Of a stretch of DNA of 64,000 nt, positions 25,280-34,572 are shown in pieces; within the stretch, counting starts at the first letter, position 1; every line of letters begins with the position of its first letter. A program made the position numbers and the translations under genes. The notes below the pieces were generated by a model that was not told the DNA's origin, did no database searches, and saw only the letters and a program-made list of their open reading frames with translations. The stretch comes from Paracoccus haematequi (GTDB taxonomy: Bacteria > Pseudomonadota > Alphaproteobacteria > Rhodobacterales > Rhodobacteraceae): contig NZ_UZWE01000036.1 of the NCBI RefSeq assembly GCF_900631945.1, positions 124,001 through 188,000 on the forward strand, in the 5' to 3' direction.

Positions 25280-27154
25280 ATGAAATCCTGCATCGCCACC
25301 GTTTCCCTGCCGGGCAAGTTCGCCGACAAGCTGGCCGCCGCGCAGGCCGCGAAATTCGACGCCATCGAGATTTTCGAACAGGATTTCGTGGCCTCGGACC
25401 ACTCCCCGCGCGAGGTGGGCCGGATGGTGCGTGATCACGGGCTGGACATCGCGCTGTTCCAGCCCTTCCGCGATTTCGAGGGCCTGCCCGAACCGCTGCG
25501 CAGCCGCGCCTTCGCCCGCGCGGAACGCAAGTTCGACCTGATGGCGGAACTGGGAACCGATCTGGTGCTGTTCTGTTCGTCGGTCCATCCGGCGGCCATG
25601 GGCGGGATCAGCCGGGCCGCAGACGATCTGGCGGAACTGGGCGACATCGCCGCCGCGCGCGGCATCCGCGTCGGATACGAGGCGCTGTGCTGGGGCCGTC
25701 ATGTGGCCGACCACCGCGACGCCTGGGAAATCGTCCGCCGCGCCGATCATCCGAATATCGGCCTGATCCTCGACAGCTTCCACACCCTGGCCCGCCGCAT
25801 CGACCCCGACACGATCCGCCGCATTCCGGGCGACAAGATCTTTTTCGTCCAGCTTGCCGATGCCCCCGCGATCGAGATGGACCTGCTCTACTGGTCGCGC
25901 CATTTCCGCACCATGCCGGGAGAGGGCGACCTGGATGTGACCGGCTTCATGCGCGCGGTCATGGCTGCGGGCTATGCCGGGCCAATCAGCCTGGAGATCT
26001 TCAACGACCAGTTCCGGCGCGGGATGCCCCGGCTGGTGGCGCAGGACGGGCATCGGTCGCTCGTGCATCTGATGGACGCGGTGCGCCGCGCGGAACCGCA
26101 ACTGCCCGTGGACCTGCCCGCCTTTCCCGGCCCCGTTGCGGTCGAGGGGGTCGAGTTCGTGGAATTCGCGACGGCCCCCGGCGATGCGGGCGGGCTGGAG
26201 CAGTTTCTTGCCTCGGCCGGGTTCGCCGCGGTGGGGCGGCATCGGTCGAAGCAGGTGCGGCTGTGGCGGCAGGGGGGCGTCAACCTGCTGGTCAACAGCG
26301 AAGCCCAGGGCTATGCCCATGCCGCCTGGCTGAACCACGGCACCGGCGTGTCCGAGGTCGGGCTGACGGTCGCCGATCCCCAGGGCGCCGTCACCCGCGC
26401 GACCTTCCTGGGCGCCCCCGCGCACGCCCAGTCGCATGGCCCCGACGAACTGGCGATCCCCGGCATTCGCGGCGTTGGCGGCAGCGCGCTGCGGTTCCTG
26501 CACGCAGGCGCGGCAAGCCTGTGGGACGTGGATTTCACGCTGGACCAGCCAAGCCCCCAGGGCGCGGGTCTGGTCGCGGTCGATCACATCGCGCAGACCA
26601 TGGCCTATGATGAGATGCTCAGTTGGTCGCTGTTCTACACCTCGATCTTCGGGGCCGAGAAATCCGCCATGGTCGACGTGGCCGATCCCGACGGGCTGGT
26701 GCGCAGCCAGGCGATCCGCGCGGGCGCGCTGCGGGTCACGCTGAACGGCGCGGAATCGCGGCGCACCCTGGCCGGGCGCTTCATCGAGGATACCTTCGGG
26801 TCGTCCGTGCAGCACCTGGCCTTCCGCACGGACGACATCTTCGCGACCGCCGCCGCCATGCAGGACCGGGGTTTTCCGGTGCTGAGGATCGGCGCGAATT
26901 ATTACGACGACATAGAGGCGCGCTTCGGCCTTGACCCGGCGCTGCGCCAGCGGGTGCAGGCGCTGAACATCATGTATGACGAGGAACCCGGCGGCCGGTT
27001 CCTTCAGTTCTACAGCCAGGCGCAGCCGGGCGGGCTGTTCCTGGAGGTGGTGCAGCGGACCGGCACCTACCAGGGATATGGCGCGCCGAACGCCCCATTC
27101 CGCATCGCCGCGCAGAAGCGCAGCGAACGTCCCGCCGGAATGCCCGCCCGGTAG
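25280..27154 (+). CDS. quiC: 3-dehydroshikimate dehydratase QuiC (TIM barrel plus VOC fusion)
   Basis: The 624-residue cytoplasmic enzyme converts 3-dehydroshikimate to protocatechuate. Residues 1-280 form a sugar-isomerase-like TIM barrel whose metal ligands fall at Glu134, Asp165, Gln191 and Glu239, the same numbers I recall for Pseudomonas QuiC1; this supports the start at 25280. The C-terminal half is a vicinal-oxygen-chelate domain related to 4-hydroxyphenylpyruvate dioxygenase (DHIAQTM..., FRTDDIFATAAAM, FLEVVQRTG). A LysR gene follows 4 bp after the stop. It is the bridge from the quinate/shikimate operon to the pca genes. A start 10 codons upstream is possible but less conserved. Confidence 0.92.
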   Translation: MKSCIATVSLPGKFADKLAAAQAAKFDAIEIFEQDFVASDHSPREVGRMVRDHGLDIALFQPFRDFEGLPEPLRSRAFARAERKFDLMAELGTDLVLFCSSVHPAAMGGISRAADDLAELGDIAAARGIRVGYEALCWGRHVADHRDAWEIVRRADHPNIGLILDSFHTLARRIDPDTIRRIPGDKIFFVQLADAPAIEMDLLYWSRHFRTMPGEGDLDVTGFMRAVMAAGYAGPISLEIFNDQFRRGMPRLVAQDGHRSLVHLMDAVRRAEPQLPVDLPAFPGPVAVEGVEFVEFATAPGDAGGLEQFLASAGFAAVGRHRSKQVRLWRQGGVNLLVNSEAQGYAHAAWLNHGTGVSEVGLTVADPQGAVTRATFLGAPAHAQSHGPDELAIPGIRGVGGSALRFLHAGAASLWDVDFTLDQPSPQGAGLVAVDHIAQTMAYDEMLSWSLFYTSIFGAEKSAMVDVADPDGLVRSQAIRAGALRVTLNGAESRRTLAGRFIEDTFGSSVQHLAFRTDDIFATAAAMQDRGFPVLRIGANYYDDIEARFGLDPALRQRVQALNIMYDEEPGGRFLQFYSQAQPGGLFLEVVQRTGTYQGYGAPNAPFRIAAQKRSERPAGMPAR

Positions 27155-27158
27155 CCCC

Positions 27159-28085
27159 ATGCGAGAGATGACCCTGCGCCAGGTCGAGGTGATCCGCGCC
27201 GTGATGATGGCGGGCACCATCCAGGGCGCGGCGAAGCTGCTGAATGTCAGCGCGCCGGGGATCTCGCGGCTGGTGAAGTATACCGAAAGCTCGCTGGGGA
27301 TCCGGCTGTTCGAACGGAAGGGCGGGCTGTTCGTCCCCTCGGCCGAGGCCGAGGCGATCTTCCAGATGATCCACCAGGTCTATCGCCAGATGGAGAACCT
27401 GAACGGCGCCGTGGGCGCGCTGCGCAAGGGCGAGGACGTGCGCCTGTCCTTTGCGTCCGCGCCGTCCATCGCGCAGTTCATCGCCGCCCGCGCGATCCGG
27501 GGCGTGCGCCAGCGGTTTCCCGACCTGTTCATCGACCTGAACATCCTCAAGATCGAGGAAACCACCGATTACCTGCTGCTGGACAAGGGCGAATTCGTCA
27601 TCATGTCCTCGGCTGTGGACAACCCCGCCCTGACCTGCGAGCCGCTGGCGCGCGGGCGGCTGGTCGCGATCGTGCCGGACGGGCACCGGCTGGCCGCGCA
27701 GCGCACGATCTCGGTCCACGATCTTGCGGCCGAGGATTTCGTGGGTGTCCATCCCGACGATCCTTATGGCGCGGCCTTGGCCCAGCCGTTCCGCGACGCG
27801 GGGATCAACCCGCGCTATACCATGCGCGGACGGTTCGCGCAGACCGTGGTCAGCCTGGTGCGGCACGGGCTGGGGGTCGCGGTGATCGACGAATTCTCCG
27901 TGGCCGAGGTCTATATGCCGGGCATCACCCGCCGCCCCCTGACCGAAAGCGCCGGGATCACCGCCTGGGCGGTGACGCGCAAGGGGCGCCACCTGTCCAG
28001 CTTCGCGGAATACGCCATCGACAGGTTCCGCCGCGAACTGGCGCAGGCGGTGGCGCGGGACGATTGGGACGATCCGCCCGCGTAG
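27159..28085 (+). CDS. LysR-family regulator, probably of quinate/shikimate use
   Basis: The 308-residue protein has an N-terminal winged helix-turn-helix (MTLRQVEVIRAVMMAGTIQGAAKLLNVSAPGISRLVKYTESSLGIRLFERKGG) and a substrate-binding-type sensor domain. It resembles regulators of opine/octopine and amino-acid transport operons in its ISRLVKYTE helix. It is almost fused to quiC (4 bp gap), so it likely reports on a pathway intermediate such as 3-dehydroshikimate or protocatechuate. Its stop codon lies inside the double-hairpin repeat at 28080-28160. The target promoter could be the divergent region near 34.46 kb. Confidence 0.88.
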   Translation: MREMTLRQVEVIRAVMMAGTIQGAAKLLNVSAPGISRLVKYTESSLGIRLFERKGGLFVPSAEAEAIFQMIHQVYRQMENLNGAVGALRKGEDVRLSFASAPSIAQFIAARAIRGVRQRFPDLFIDLNILKIEETTDYLLLDKGEFVIMSSAVDNPALTCEPLARGRLVAIVPDGHRLAAQRTISVHDLAAEDFVGVHPDDPYGAALAQPFRDAGINPRYTMRGRFAQTVVSLVRHGLGVAVIDEFSVAEVYMPGITRRPLTESAGITAWAVTRKGRHLSSFAEYAIDRFRRELAQAVARDDWDDPPA

Positions 28086-28160
28086 GGTGGGGTTTCACCC
28101 CACCATGCTTTCGGCAAAGGTGGGCGCCCGCCAATGGTGGGGTGAAACCCCACCCTACGC
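28080..28160. repeat. REP-like paired hairpins between convergent genes
   Basis: Two perfect 27 bp inverted arms (28080-28106 and 28134-28160) flank a 27 nt centre. Each arm is itself a hairpin, GGTGGGGT-TTC-ACCCCACC, so the DNA can fold as two small hairpins or one long cruciform. The 5' arm includes the stop codon of the LysR gene, and the aroE stop lies 8 bp beyond the other arm. It probably acts as a bidirectional terminator and resembles REP/BIME elements mobilised by RAYT transposases. No such transposase is in the window. Confidence 0.85.
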
Positions 28161-28167
28161 CCGAACG

Positions 28168-29001
28168 CTAATAGCTGATCGCCGCCGTCCGGCGCAACTC
28201 GTCGGCGGTGGGCTTGCCGAAGCCGAAGAACTCCAGATAGGCGGGGATCTGTTCGAACAGCATGTCGGTGCCGACCTGATAGCGGCAGCCGCGCTCGGCG
28301 GCGGCGGACAGGAAGGGCGTCATTTCGGTCTTCATCACCACCTCGCCCACGAAGGCGGCGGGGTCGATGCGGGTCACGTCCATCGGCAGCGGATCGCCCG
28401 CGTTCATTCCCAGGGGCGAGGCGTTCACCACCAGTTCGAACCCCGCCGGATCGCGGCTGCCGGTTTCCACCCGCAGCGCCGGATAGGCCGCCAGCAGCCG
28501 CCCGGCCAGAGCCTGCGCCGCGCCCGCGTTGGGATCGAAGATCGCCAGCCGCGCCACGCCCGCCCGCGCCAGCGACGCCGCGATGGCCGAGCCGACGCCG
28601 CCCGCGCCGACCACAAGCGCGCCGATCCCGTCCAGCCGCTGGCCCTTGGCCAGCACGCCTAGCACGAAGCCCTCGCCGTCGAACATGTCGGCCTCCAGGG
28701 CGCCGTCCACCCCCAGCCGCAGGGCATTGGCCGCGCCCGCAATCCGGGCCGTGACCGACACCCGGTCGGCCAGGCCAATGGTGGCGACCTTGTGGGGCAT
28801 GGTGATCAGCGCGCCGTGGATGTTCGACAGCCGGAACACCAGCGGCAGGAAAGCGGCGTAATCCTCGGCCTTGCAGCCCATCGGCACCACCACGGCGTCG
28901 ATGCCACGGGCGTCGAACCAGGGGTTATAGATCATCGGCGCCTTGAAGGTGCTGGTGGGATAGCCGATATGCGCGATCAGCCGGGTCGTGCCGCTTATCA
29001 T
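28168..29001 (-). CDS. Shikimate/quinate dehydrogenase (AroE family, catabolic)
   Basis: The 277-residue protein has the AroE fold: N-terminal substrate domain with catalytic Lys in LITMPHKVATIG, Asp in the DMFDGEGFV region, and a Rossmann GAGGVGSAIAASLARAGV. The usual substrate-binding Ser-x-Ser (GxPxxxSxSP) is replaced by GYPTSTFKAP, so the substrate pocket differs from biosynthetic AroE. Last in a catabolic operon with aroQ, it probably oxidises quinate or shikimate to 3-dehydroquinate or 3-dehydroshikimate. Specificity for the two substrates and for NAD or NADP cannot be told from sequence. Confidence 0.85.
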   Translation of the reverse strand: MISGTTRLIAHIGYPTSTFKAPMIYNPWFDARGIDAVVVPMGCKAEDYAAFLPLVFRLSNIHGALITMPHKVATIGLADRVSVTARIAGAANALRLGVDGALEADMFDGEGFVLGVLAKGQRLDGIGALVVGAGGVGSAIAASLARAGVARLAIFDPNAGAAQALAGRLLAAYPALRVETGSRDPAGFELVVNASPLGMNAGDPLPMDVTRIDPAAFVGEVVMKTEMTPFLSAAAERGCRYQVGTDMLFEQIPAYLEFFGFGKPTADELRRTAAISY

Positions 29002-29008
29002 CGTCGCC

Positions 29009-29752
<744 letters not shown>

Positions 29753-29769
29753 GATCTCCCTCCCTGGGA

Positions 29770-30798
29770 TCAAAGCGCGATGCGGGCGCCGGTTTCGGCG
29801 GATTGCTTGACGGCCTGGATGACGCGCAGGGTCTCCAGCCCGTCGCGGCCCGACACCAAGGGCGGTTCCCGGCCTGCGATCACGCGGGCGAACTGGCTGA
29901 CTTGCCGGGCCAGGGGGTCTTCGTCGGACACCGTGGCCCGCTGCACGTCGAAGGGCGAATACCAACTGCGTTCGCCCCGCGCGGTGCGCAGTGTCAGGGA
30001 CGGCAGGGCCAGCGATCCGTGGGTGCCGCCGATCAGATAGCAATGCTCGTCCGTCTGCGGATAGGCGGGGTTTTCGCCGGTGGTCATCTCCCAGGACCAG
30101 GGCGCCACCGTCGCGTCGCAGACGCTGACCGTGGCGAGCATGCCGCTGGCGAATTCCAGCAGGATCACCGCCGTTTCCTCGACCGCGTTGCCGCGCAGGG
30201 CGTTCGATTCGCGCGCGGTGACGGCGGTCACGTCGTCCAGCAGGTAACGCAGGTTGTCCACGTCATGGATCAGGTTCAGGAAGACCGGCCCCGCGCCTTT
30301 TTCGCGCCGCCAAGCCACGTCGAAGTAATCGTCGGGCTTGCACAGCCAGAACATCGCATTGGCGACGACCGGGGTGCCGATGCTGCCGTCCTGGATCAAC
30401 TCGCGCGCCTTCTGCATCAGCGGGTTGTGGCGGCGATGGTGCCCGGTCAGCAGCGGAACGCCCGCCGCATCCGCCGCCGCGACCAGCCGTTCGGCGTCCG
30501 TCACGCTGTCGCAAAGCGGCTTTTCGATCAGCGCGGGCAGGTTTGCGGCGATGCAGTCCAGGCCGTTCCGCATGTGCATCTGGTTCGGGGTTGCAACAAT
30601 CACGCCGTCCGGGCGGGGACCCGCCATCGCCTCGTCCAGCGACCGGACCCAGGGCGCGCCATATTCCGCCGCCACCGCTTGGCCCGTGGGCGAGGGGTCG
30701 ATGACGCAGGCCAGATCCGCGTCCGCCGAGGCCGCGACATGCATCGCGTGGCGCTTGCCGATCAGGCCCGCGCCCATGACGGCGATGCGCGGTGTCAC
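29770..30798 (-). CDS. Gfo/Idh/MocA-family dehydrogenase
   Basis: The 342-residue protein has the Rossmann motif [17 protein letters not shown], the family EKPLCDS segment (Lys of EKP is catalytic) and the C-terminal alpha/beta domain with [18 protein letters not shown]. It uses NAD(P) to oxidise or reduce a cyclic polyol or sugar. In this operon it may act on quinate or a derivative, but that is not proven. The start is GTG at 30798, overlapping the aroQ stop as GTGA. It is placed between aroQ and the ATPase. Confidence 0.88.
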   Translation of the reverse strand: MTPRIAVMGAGLIGKRHAMHVAASADADLACVIDPSPTGQAVAAEYGAPWVRSLDEAMAGPRPDGVIVATPNQMHMRNGLDCIAANLPALIEKPLCDSVTDAERLVAAADAAGVPLLTGHHRRHNPLMQKARELIQDGSIGTPVVANAMFWLCKPDDYFDVAWRREKGAGPVFLNLIHDVDNLRYLLDDVTAVTARESNALRGNAVEETAVILLEFASGMLATVSVCDATVAPWSWEMTTGENPAYPQTDEHCYLIGGTHGSLALPSLTLRTARGERSWYSPFDVQRATVSDEDPLARQVSQFARVIAGREPPLVSGRDGLETLRVIQAVKQSAETGARIAL

Positions 30799-31241
30799 GC
30801 GTCCGCCCCGGCCAGCGTGACGATGCGGCGCAGGGCCAGGCGATAGCCCTCGGTCCCGCATCCGGCGATCACGCCGTCGGCGCGCAGGCTGACATAGGAA
30901 TGGTGGCGGAAGGACTCGCGCTTGTGGACGTTCGAGATATGGACCTCGATCACCGGGCCGTCGAAGGCGTTGAGCGCGTCCAAGATCGCCACCGAGGTGT
31001 GGGTATAGGCGGCGGGGTTGATGACGATGCCTGCGCCATCCTCGCGCGCCTGATGGATCCAGTCGATGATCTGGCCCTCGGTGTTCGATTGCAGGAAACG
31101 CGTCTGGACGCCCAGTTCCAAGGCCAGCGTCGCGCAGTCGCGTTCCACGTCGGCCAGGGTCTCGGACCCGTAGATATGGGGCTGGCGCTTGCCCAGCAGG
31201 TTCAGGTTCGGACCATTCAGGATATAGACGAGCTTCGGCAT
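30795..31241 (-). CDS. aroQ: Type II 3-dehydroquinate dehydratase
   Basis: The 148-residue dodecameric-type enzyme has [19 protein letters not shown] (active-site Tyr in IYG), [29 protein letters not shown] and [20 protein letters not shown]. These are the AroQ signature blocks including the lid Arg and catalytic His. It converts 3-dehydroquinate to 3-dehydroshikimate. In this operon its role is likely catabolic, feeding QuiC. It is translationally linked to the following dehydrogenase. Confidence 0.96.
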   Translation of the reverse strand: MPKLVYILNGPNLNLLGKRQPHIYGSETLADVERDCATLALELGVQTRFLQSNTEGQIIDWIHQAREDGAGIVINPAAYTHTSVAILDALNAFDGPVIEVHISNVHKRESFRHHSYVSLRADGVIAGCGTEGYRLALRRIVTLAGADA

Positions 31242-31267
31242 GGGATGTGACCTTCGGGGCAGGGGGC

Positions 31268-31290
31268 GCCCGGCGGCGGAACCGCCGGGC
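31268..31290 (-). other. Intercistronic hairpin after the first binding-protein gene
   Basis: A 9 bp stem (GCCCGGCGG type) closes a 5 nt loop in the 67 bp between the binding-protein gene and aroQ. Such hairpins usually protect upstream mRNA or reduce read-through, keeping binding protein in excess over enzymes. Confidence 0.5.
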
Positions 31291-31308
31291 CGTGGGATTG
31301 TCGCGGGC

Positions 31309-32127
31309 TTACTGGGCGATGGCGAAGGGCACGCCGTCCATTTCCCCAGGCAGTTGCGGCGGATCCATGTGCATCCAGGTGTTGTAGATGCCCTTGAACT
31401 CATCGGTTTTCATGAACTCGCCCAGGAAGGCGTTGACGGTCTGGTTCCAGTCGGCCTCGCCCAGGCGGGTGCCGACGCCGTTGTAAAGCGCCGTCAGAGG
31501 CATCTTGTTTTCGTATCTGCCGGGGGCGCCAGCCTCGATCCGGGTGATGTAGAACTGGTTGCCGCCCACCGCATCGACCTGGCCCGACATCAGCGCCTGG
31601 ATGGTCGCCGCGTCGTCGTCGAAGCGCATGATGTTCGTGCCTTCCGGCGCCAGGGCGGTTAGCGCGGTATCCTGAGCCGCCGAACGCGGCACCCCGATGC
31701 GATAGTCGGCCAGCTTCTCGGGCGTCGAGAGATCGGCGTCCTTCGGACCCACGACCGACATCTGGTTCGCCGCATAGGGGACCGAGAACTGGATCGACTG
31801 CGCCCGTTCCGGGTTCATCGCCATGGTGGCGAACAGAACGTCCACCTTGTCGGTGGTCAGCGCCGGGATGCGGTTGGCGACGGCCAGCGGCACGAATTCG
31901 GCCTGCACGCCCAGGTATTCGGCAAAGGCGCGGCCCATCGCGGCGTCATAGCCGTCGGCTTGGCCCGACGAATTGATGCAGCCCCAGGGGCAGTTGTCGC
32001 CCTGGATGCCGATGCGGATCGTGCCGGATGCCTTGGCCTCCTCGACCGAGCGGGCGTCGGCGGCGGTGCCGACGGCGGCGGCCAGGGCCAGGGCCGCGGC
32101 GGCGGCGATGCGGGTGATGTGAAGCAT
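31309..32127 (-). CDS. ABC transporter substrate-binding protein, copy 1
   Basis: The 272-residue protein has a signal peptide (about residues 1-25, ending TAADA) and a SBP_bac_3-type periplasmic domain ([16 protein letters not shown]..., [40 protein letters not shown]). It is clearly paralogous to the next gene upstream. Both share DNCPWGC and a [11 protein letters not shown] block. The DNCPWGC motif holds two cysteines that may form a disulfide near the ligand cleft. Presence in the quinate/shikimate operon suggests a cyclic carboxylate ligand, not demonstrated. Confidence 0.9.
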   Translation of the reverse strand: MLHITRIAAAAALALAAAVGTAADARSVEEAKASGTIRIGIQGDNCPWGCINSSGQADGYDAAMGRAFAEYLGVQAEFVPLAVANRIPALTTDKVDVLFATMAMNPERAQSIQFSVPYAANQMSVVGPKDADLSTPEKLADYRIGVPRSAAQDTALTALAPEGTNIMRFDDDAATIQALMSGQVDAVGGNQFYITRIEAGAPGRYENKMPLTALYNGVGTRLGEADWNQTVNAFLGEFMKTDEFKGIYNTWMHMDPPQLPGEMDGVPFAIAQ

Positions 32128-32146
32128 GGTGGTTCCTCCCTGATAC

Positions 32147-32163
32147 GGACCGTCTTGCGGTCC
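32147..32163 (-). other. Intercistronic hairpin between the two binding-protein genes
   Basis: GGACCG and CGGTCC pair around a 5 nt loop in the 52 bp between the paralogous binding-protein genes. Like the hairpin after copy 1, it may stabilise the upstream message. No U-run follows. Confidence 0.4.
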
Positions 32164-32179
32164 CCGTGGTGTTTAAAGC

Positions 32180-33004
32180 CTATTGCCGCGCCACGGTGAA
32201 GCTGACGCCGTCGATGGTGTCCGGCAATTGCGGCACCTCGACCTGAAGCCATTCGGCATAGGCCGCGTCAAAGGCATCGCTGCCGATGAAGGCGTCCAGG
32301 AACTCGTTGGCGGCGGTGTTCCAGTCGGCCTCGCCCAGGCGGGATGCGATGCCCTGGTACAGCGCGCCGATGGGGAACTTGTTTTCGTATTCGCCGGGGC
32401 GCGCGGCTTCCAGGCGCTGGATGTAGAACTGGTTCGATCCCACAGCCTCGACCTGACCGGACACGAGCGCCTGGATATTGGCCGCGTCGTCGTCGAACCG
32501 CTGGATGCGGGTCTCGGGCGGCGCTTCGGCGGTCAGGATCGTGTCCATCGGCGTCGACCGGGGAACGCCGACCGACCGGCCCGCCAGCGATGCGAGATCG
32601 GGCAGGTCGGTCGATTTCGCCGCCGTCACGAACAGGGTGTTTTCGGCATAGGGCTGGCTGAACTGCACCGATTGCGCGCGTTCGGCGGTGATGCCCAGCG
32701 ACGCGATCAGCACGTCCACCTTGTCGGTGGTCAGCGCCGGGATGCGGTTGGCCACGGCCATGGGCACGAATTCGGCCTCCAACCCCAGATGGGCGGCGAA
32801 GGCGCGGGCGACCGCAGCGTCAAAGCCCTGTGCCTCGCCGGTGCTGCCCAGGCAGCCCCAGGGGCAGTTGTCGGCCTGGATGCCCACGATCAGCTTGCCC
32901 GAGGCTTTGGCGTCCTCAAGGCTGCGGGCATCGGCGGCGGTGGACAGGCCCGCAGATAGGGCCAGCGTGGCGGCAATGGCCGTCAGCGTCGTCTTCGCAA
33001 GCAT
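32180..33004 (-). CDS. ABC transporter substrate-binding protein, copy 2
   Basis: The 274-residue precursor has a signal peptide (ending STAADA) and the same fold and key blocks as copy 1, including [24 protein letters not shown] and RFDDDAANIQALVSGQVEAVG. The two copies look like a tandem duplication that has diverged substantially, so they may bind different ligands, for example quinate and shikimate, with shared permeases. It lies directly after the permease genes. Confidence 0.9.
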   Translation of the reverse strand: MLAKTTLTAIAATLALSAGLSTAADARSLEDAKASGKLIVGIQADNCPWGCLGSTGEAQGFDAAVARAFAAHLGLEAEFVPMAVANRIPALTTDKVDVLIASLGITAERAQSVQFSQPYAENTLFVTAAKSTDLPDLASLAGRSVGVPRSTPMDTILTAEAPPETRIQRFDDDAANIQALVSGQVEAVGSNQFYIQRLEAARPGEYENKFPIGALYQGIASRLGEADWNTAANEFLDAFIGSDAFDAAYAEWLQVEVPQLPDTIDGVSFTVARQ

Positions 33005-33031
33005 GTATTCCTCCCAAATTATTATTGTGGT

Positions 33032-33682
33032 TCAGCGGCGGTCGCGGGCCAGGCGGCGCTCCATCCGGCTGCCCCACAGCGACAGGGGCCAGCACAGCAG
33101 GAAATACAGGGCGCCGACGATGCCGAAGACGATCAGCGGCTTGAATGTCTGGTTCGACACGATCTGCCCGGCCCGCGTCAGTTCGATGAAGCCGACGATG
33201 GCCGCAAGCGAGGTGCCCTTCAGCAACTGTACCAGGAATCCGATGGTGGCGGGCAGCGACAGCCGTAACGCCTGGGGCAAAACGATGTCGCGCATCAGGC
33301 TGCGATACTTGATGCCGAGGGCGTGGGCGGCCTCGGTCTGGCCCAGCGGCACGGCCTGGATGGCGCCGCGCCAGATCTCGCCCAGATAGGCCGAGGCGTG
33401 GGCGGTCAGCGCGATGGCCACGGCGCCCCAGGCGGGGACGGTGACGCCCAGCAGCGGCAGGCCGAAATAGACGACGAACAGCTGCATCAGCAGCGGCGTG
33501 CCCTGGAAGATCGCGATCCAGGCCGCCGCGATGGTGCGCAGCCAGCGGCGGCGGGCGACGCGGACCAGGGCCACGACTAGGCCGAAGGCGATGCCGCCGA
33601 CAAATCCGATGGCGGTCAGGGCCAGCGTCCATCCCAGGCCGCGCAGCAGGAACAGCAGTTCGGGGGTTCCGATGGTGGACAT
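33032..33682 (-). CDS. Amino-acid-type ABC transporter permease, second
   Basis: The 216-residue inner-membrane protein has five helices and the polar-amino-acid permease blocks IAFGLVVALVRVA, FQGTPLLMQLFVVYFGLP and the EAA loop AHALGIKYRSLMRDIVLPQALRLSLP. It forms a heterodimer channel with the adjacent permease. It is 13 bp downstream of the first permease gene. Confidence 0.93.
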   Translation of the reverse strand: MSTIGTPELLFLLRGLGWTLALTAIGFVGGIAFGLVVALVRVARRRWLRTIAAAWIAIFQGTPLLMQLFVVYFGLPLLGVTVPAWGAVAIALTAHASAYLGEIWRGAIQAVPLGQTEAAHALGIKYRSLMRDIVLPQALRLSLPATIGFLVQLLKGTSLAAIVGFIELTRAGQIVSNQTFKPLIVFGIVGALYFLLCWPLSLWGSRMERRLARDRR

Positions 33683-33695
33683 GTCCGGCCCCTTT

Positions 33696-34358
33696 TCAGC
33701 GCGTGGGATAGGTGAAGGCCGCGCGAGAGATCAGCGCGAACAGCGACATGATGAACCAGGACAGCGCCAGATACATCGCGGTGATGGTGAAATAGACCTC
33801 GAAGCTGCGGAAGGTGTCGCCGTCGATCCGCTGCGCCACGCTGGTCAGTTCAAAGGCGGAAATCGAGGTGGCGATGGATGTGGTCAGCGTCAGCAGGATG
33901 AACTGGCTGGCCAGCGAGGGGAACACGGCGCGCAGCGCGGGCTTCAGGATGATCTTGCGGAAGATCTCGCCCGGTTTCAGGCCCAGGGCCAGGCCGGCCT
34001 CGGTCTGGCCTTTCGGGATGCTTTCGACGCCGCCCCGGATGATCTCGATCGCATAGGCGCCGCCGTTGAGGCCCAGGGCGATGATCGCGGTGACGGTCGG
34101 GTTCAGGCGGATGCCCGCCAGCGGCAGGGCGAAGAAGATGAAGAAGATCTGCACCAGGAAGGGCGTGTTGCGGATCAGTTCGACGAAGGCGATCACCAGG
34201 GCCGATCCGACGCGGCTGTGCGACCGGCGGATCGCCACGCCCAGCACGCCGATGATCAGCGCCAGGATCATGCCCGACAGCGCCAGGAACAGCGTGCCGC
34301 CCAACCCCATCAGCAATTCGGGCCAACGCGCCCAGACGACGCCAAAGTCCAGTGTCAT
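33696..34358 (-). CDS. Amino-acid-type ABC transporter permease, first
   Basis: The 220-residue permease starts the eight-gene operon. It has five helices, ELIRNTPFLVQIFFIFFALP, and the EAA loop GLALGLKPGEIFRKIILKPALRAVFPSL. GGGGGGAAACC lies before the ATG at 34358. Its promoter must lie in the 214 bp shared with the divergent BKACE gene. Confidence 0.93.
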   Translation of the reverse strand: MTLDFGVVWARWPELLMGLGGTLFLALSGMILALIIGVLGVAIRRSHSRVGSALVIAFVELIRNTPFLVQIFFIFFALPLAGIRLNPTVTAIIALGLNGGAYAIEIIRGGVESIPKGQTEAGLALGLKPGEIFRKIILKPALRAVFPSLASQFILLTLTTSIATSISAFELTSVAQRIDGDTFRSFEVYFTITAMYLALSWFIMSLFALISRAAFTYPTR

Positions 34359-34461
34359 GGTTTCCCCCCTTCAAAGGCGGCCCGAGTCAGGCGCGGTCAG
34401 CCTTTTGATGGAAACTGACCGGGGACGACCGTTCCGTCAAATACCAATCCCCGCATTTTCC

Positions 34462-34474
34462 TAACATGATGTTA
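34462..34474. promoter_or_regulatory. LysR-type operator candidate in the divergent control region
   Basis: TAACATGATGTTA is a perfect palindrome with one central base and fits the T-N11-A pattern of LysR-family sites. It lies in an AT-rich patch 104 bp before the permease start and 99 bp before the BKACE start, so one regulator could control both directions. The LysR gene next to quiC is the natural candidate. Confidence 0.45.
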
Positions 34475-34572
34475 ATTTTTCCGGTGCGCTGCGCGGGCGT
34501 TGCTGTGGGCTGGCGGTGGCGGCGCTTTTGGTCGATCATGTCCGCAAGCAGTTGTCAAACAAGGGGACTGAC

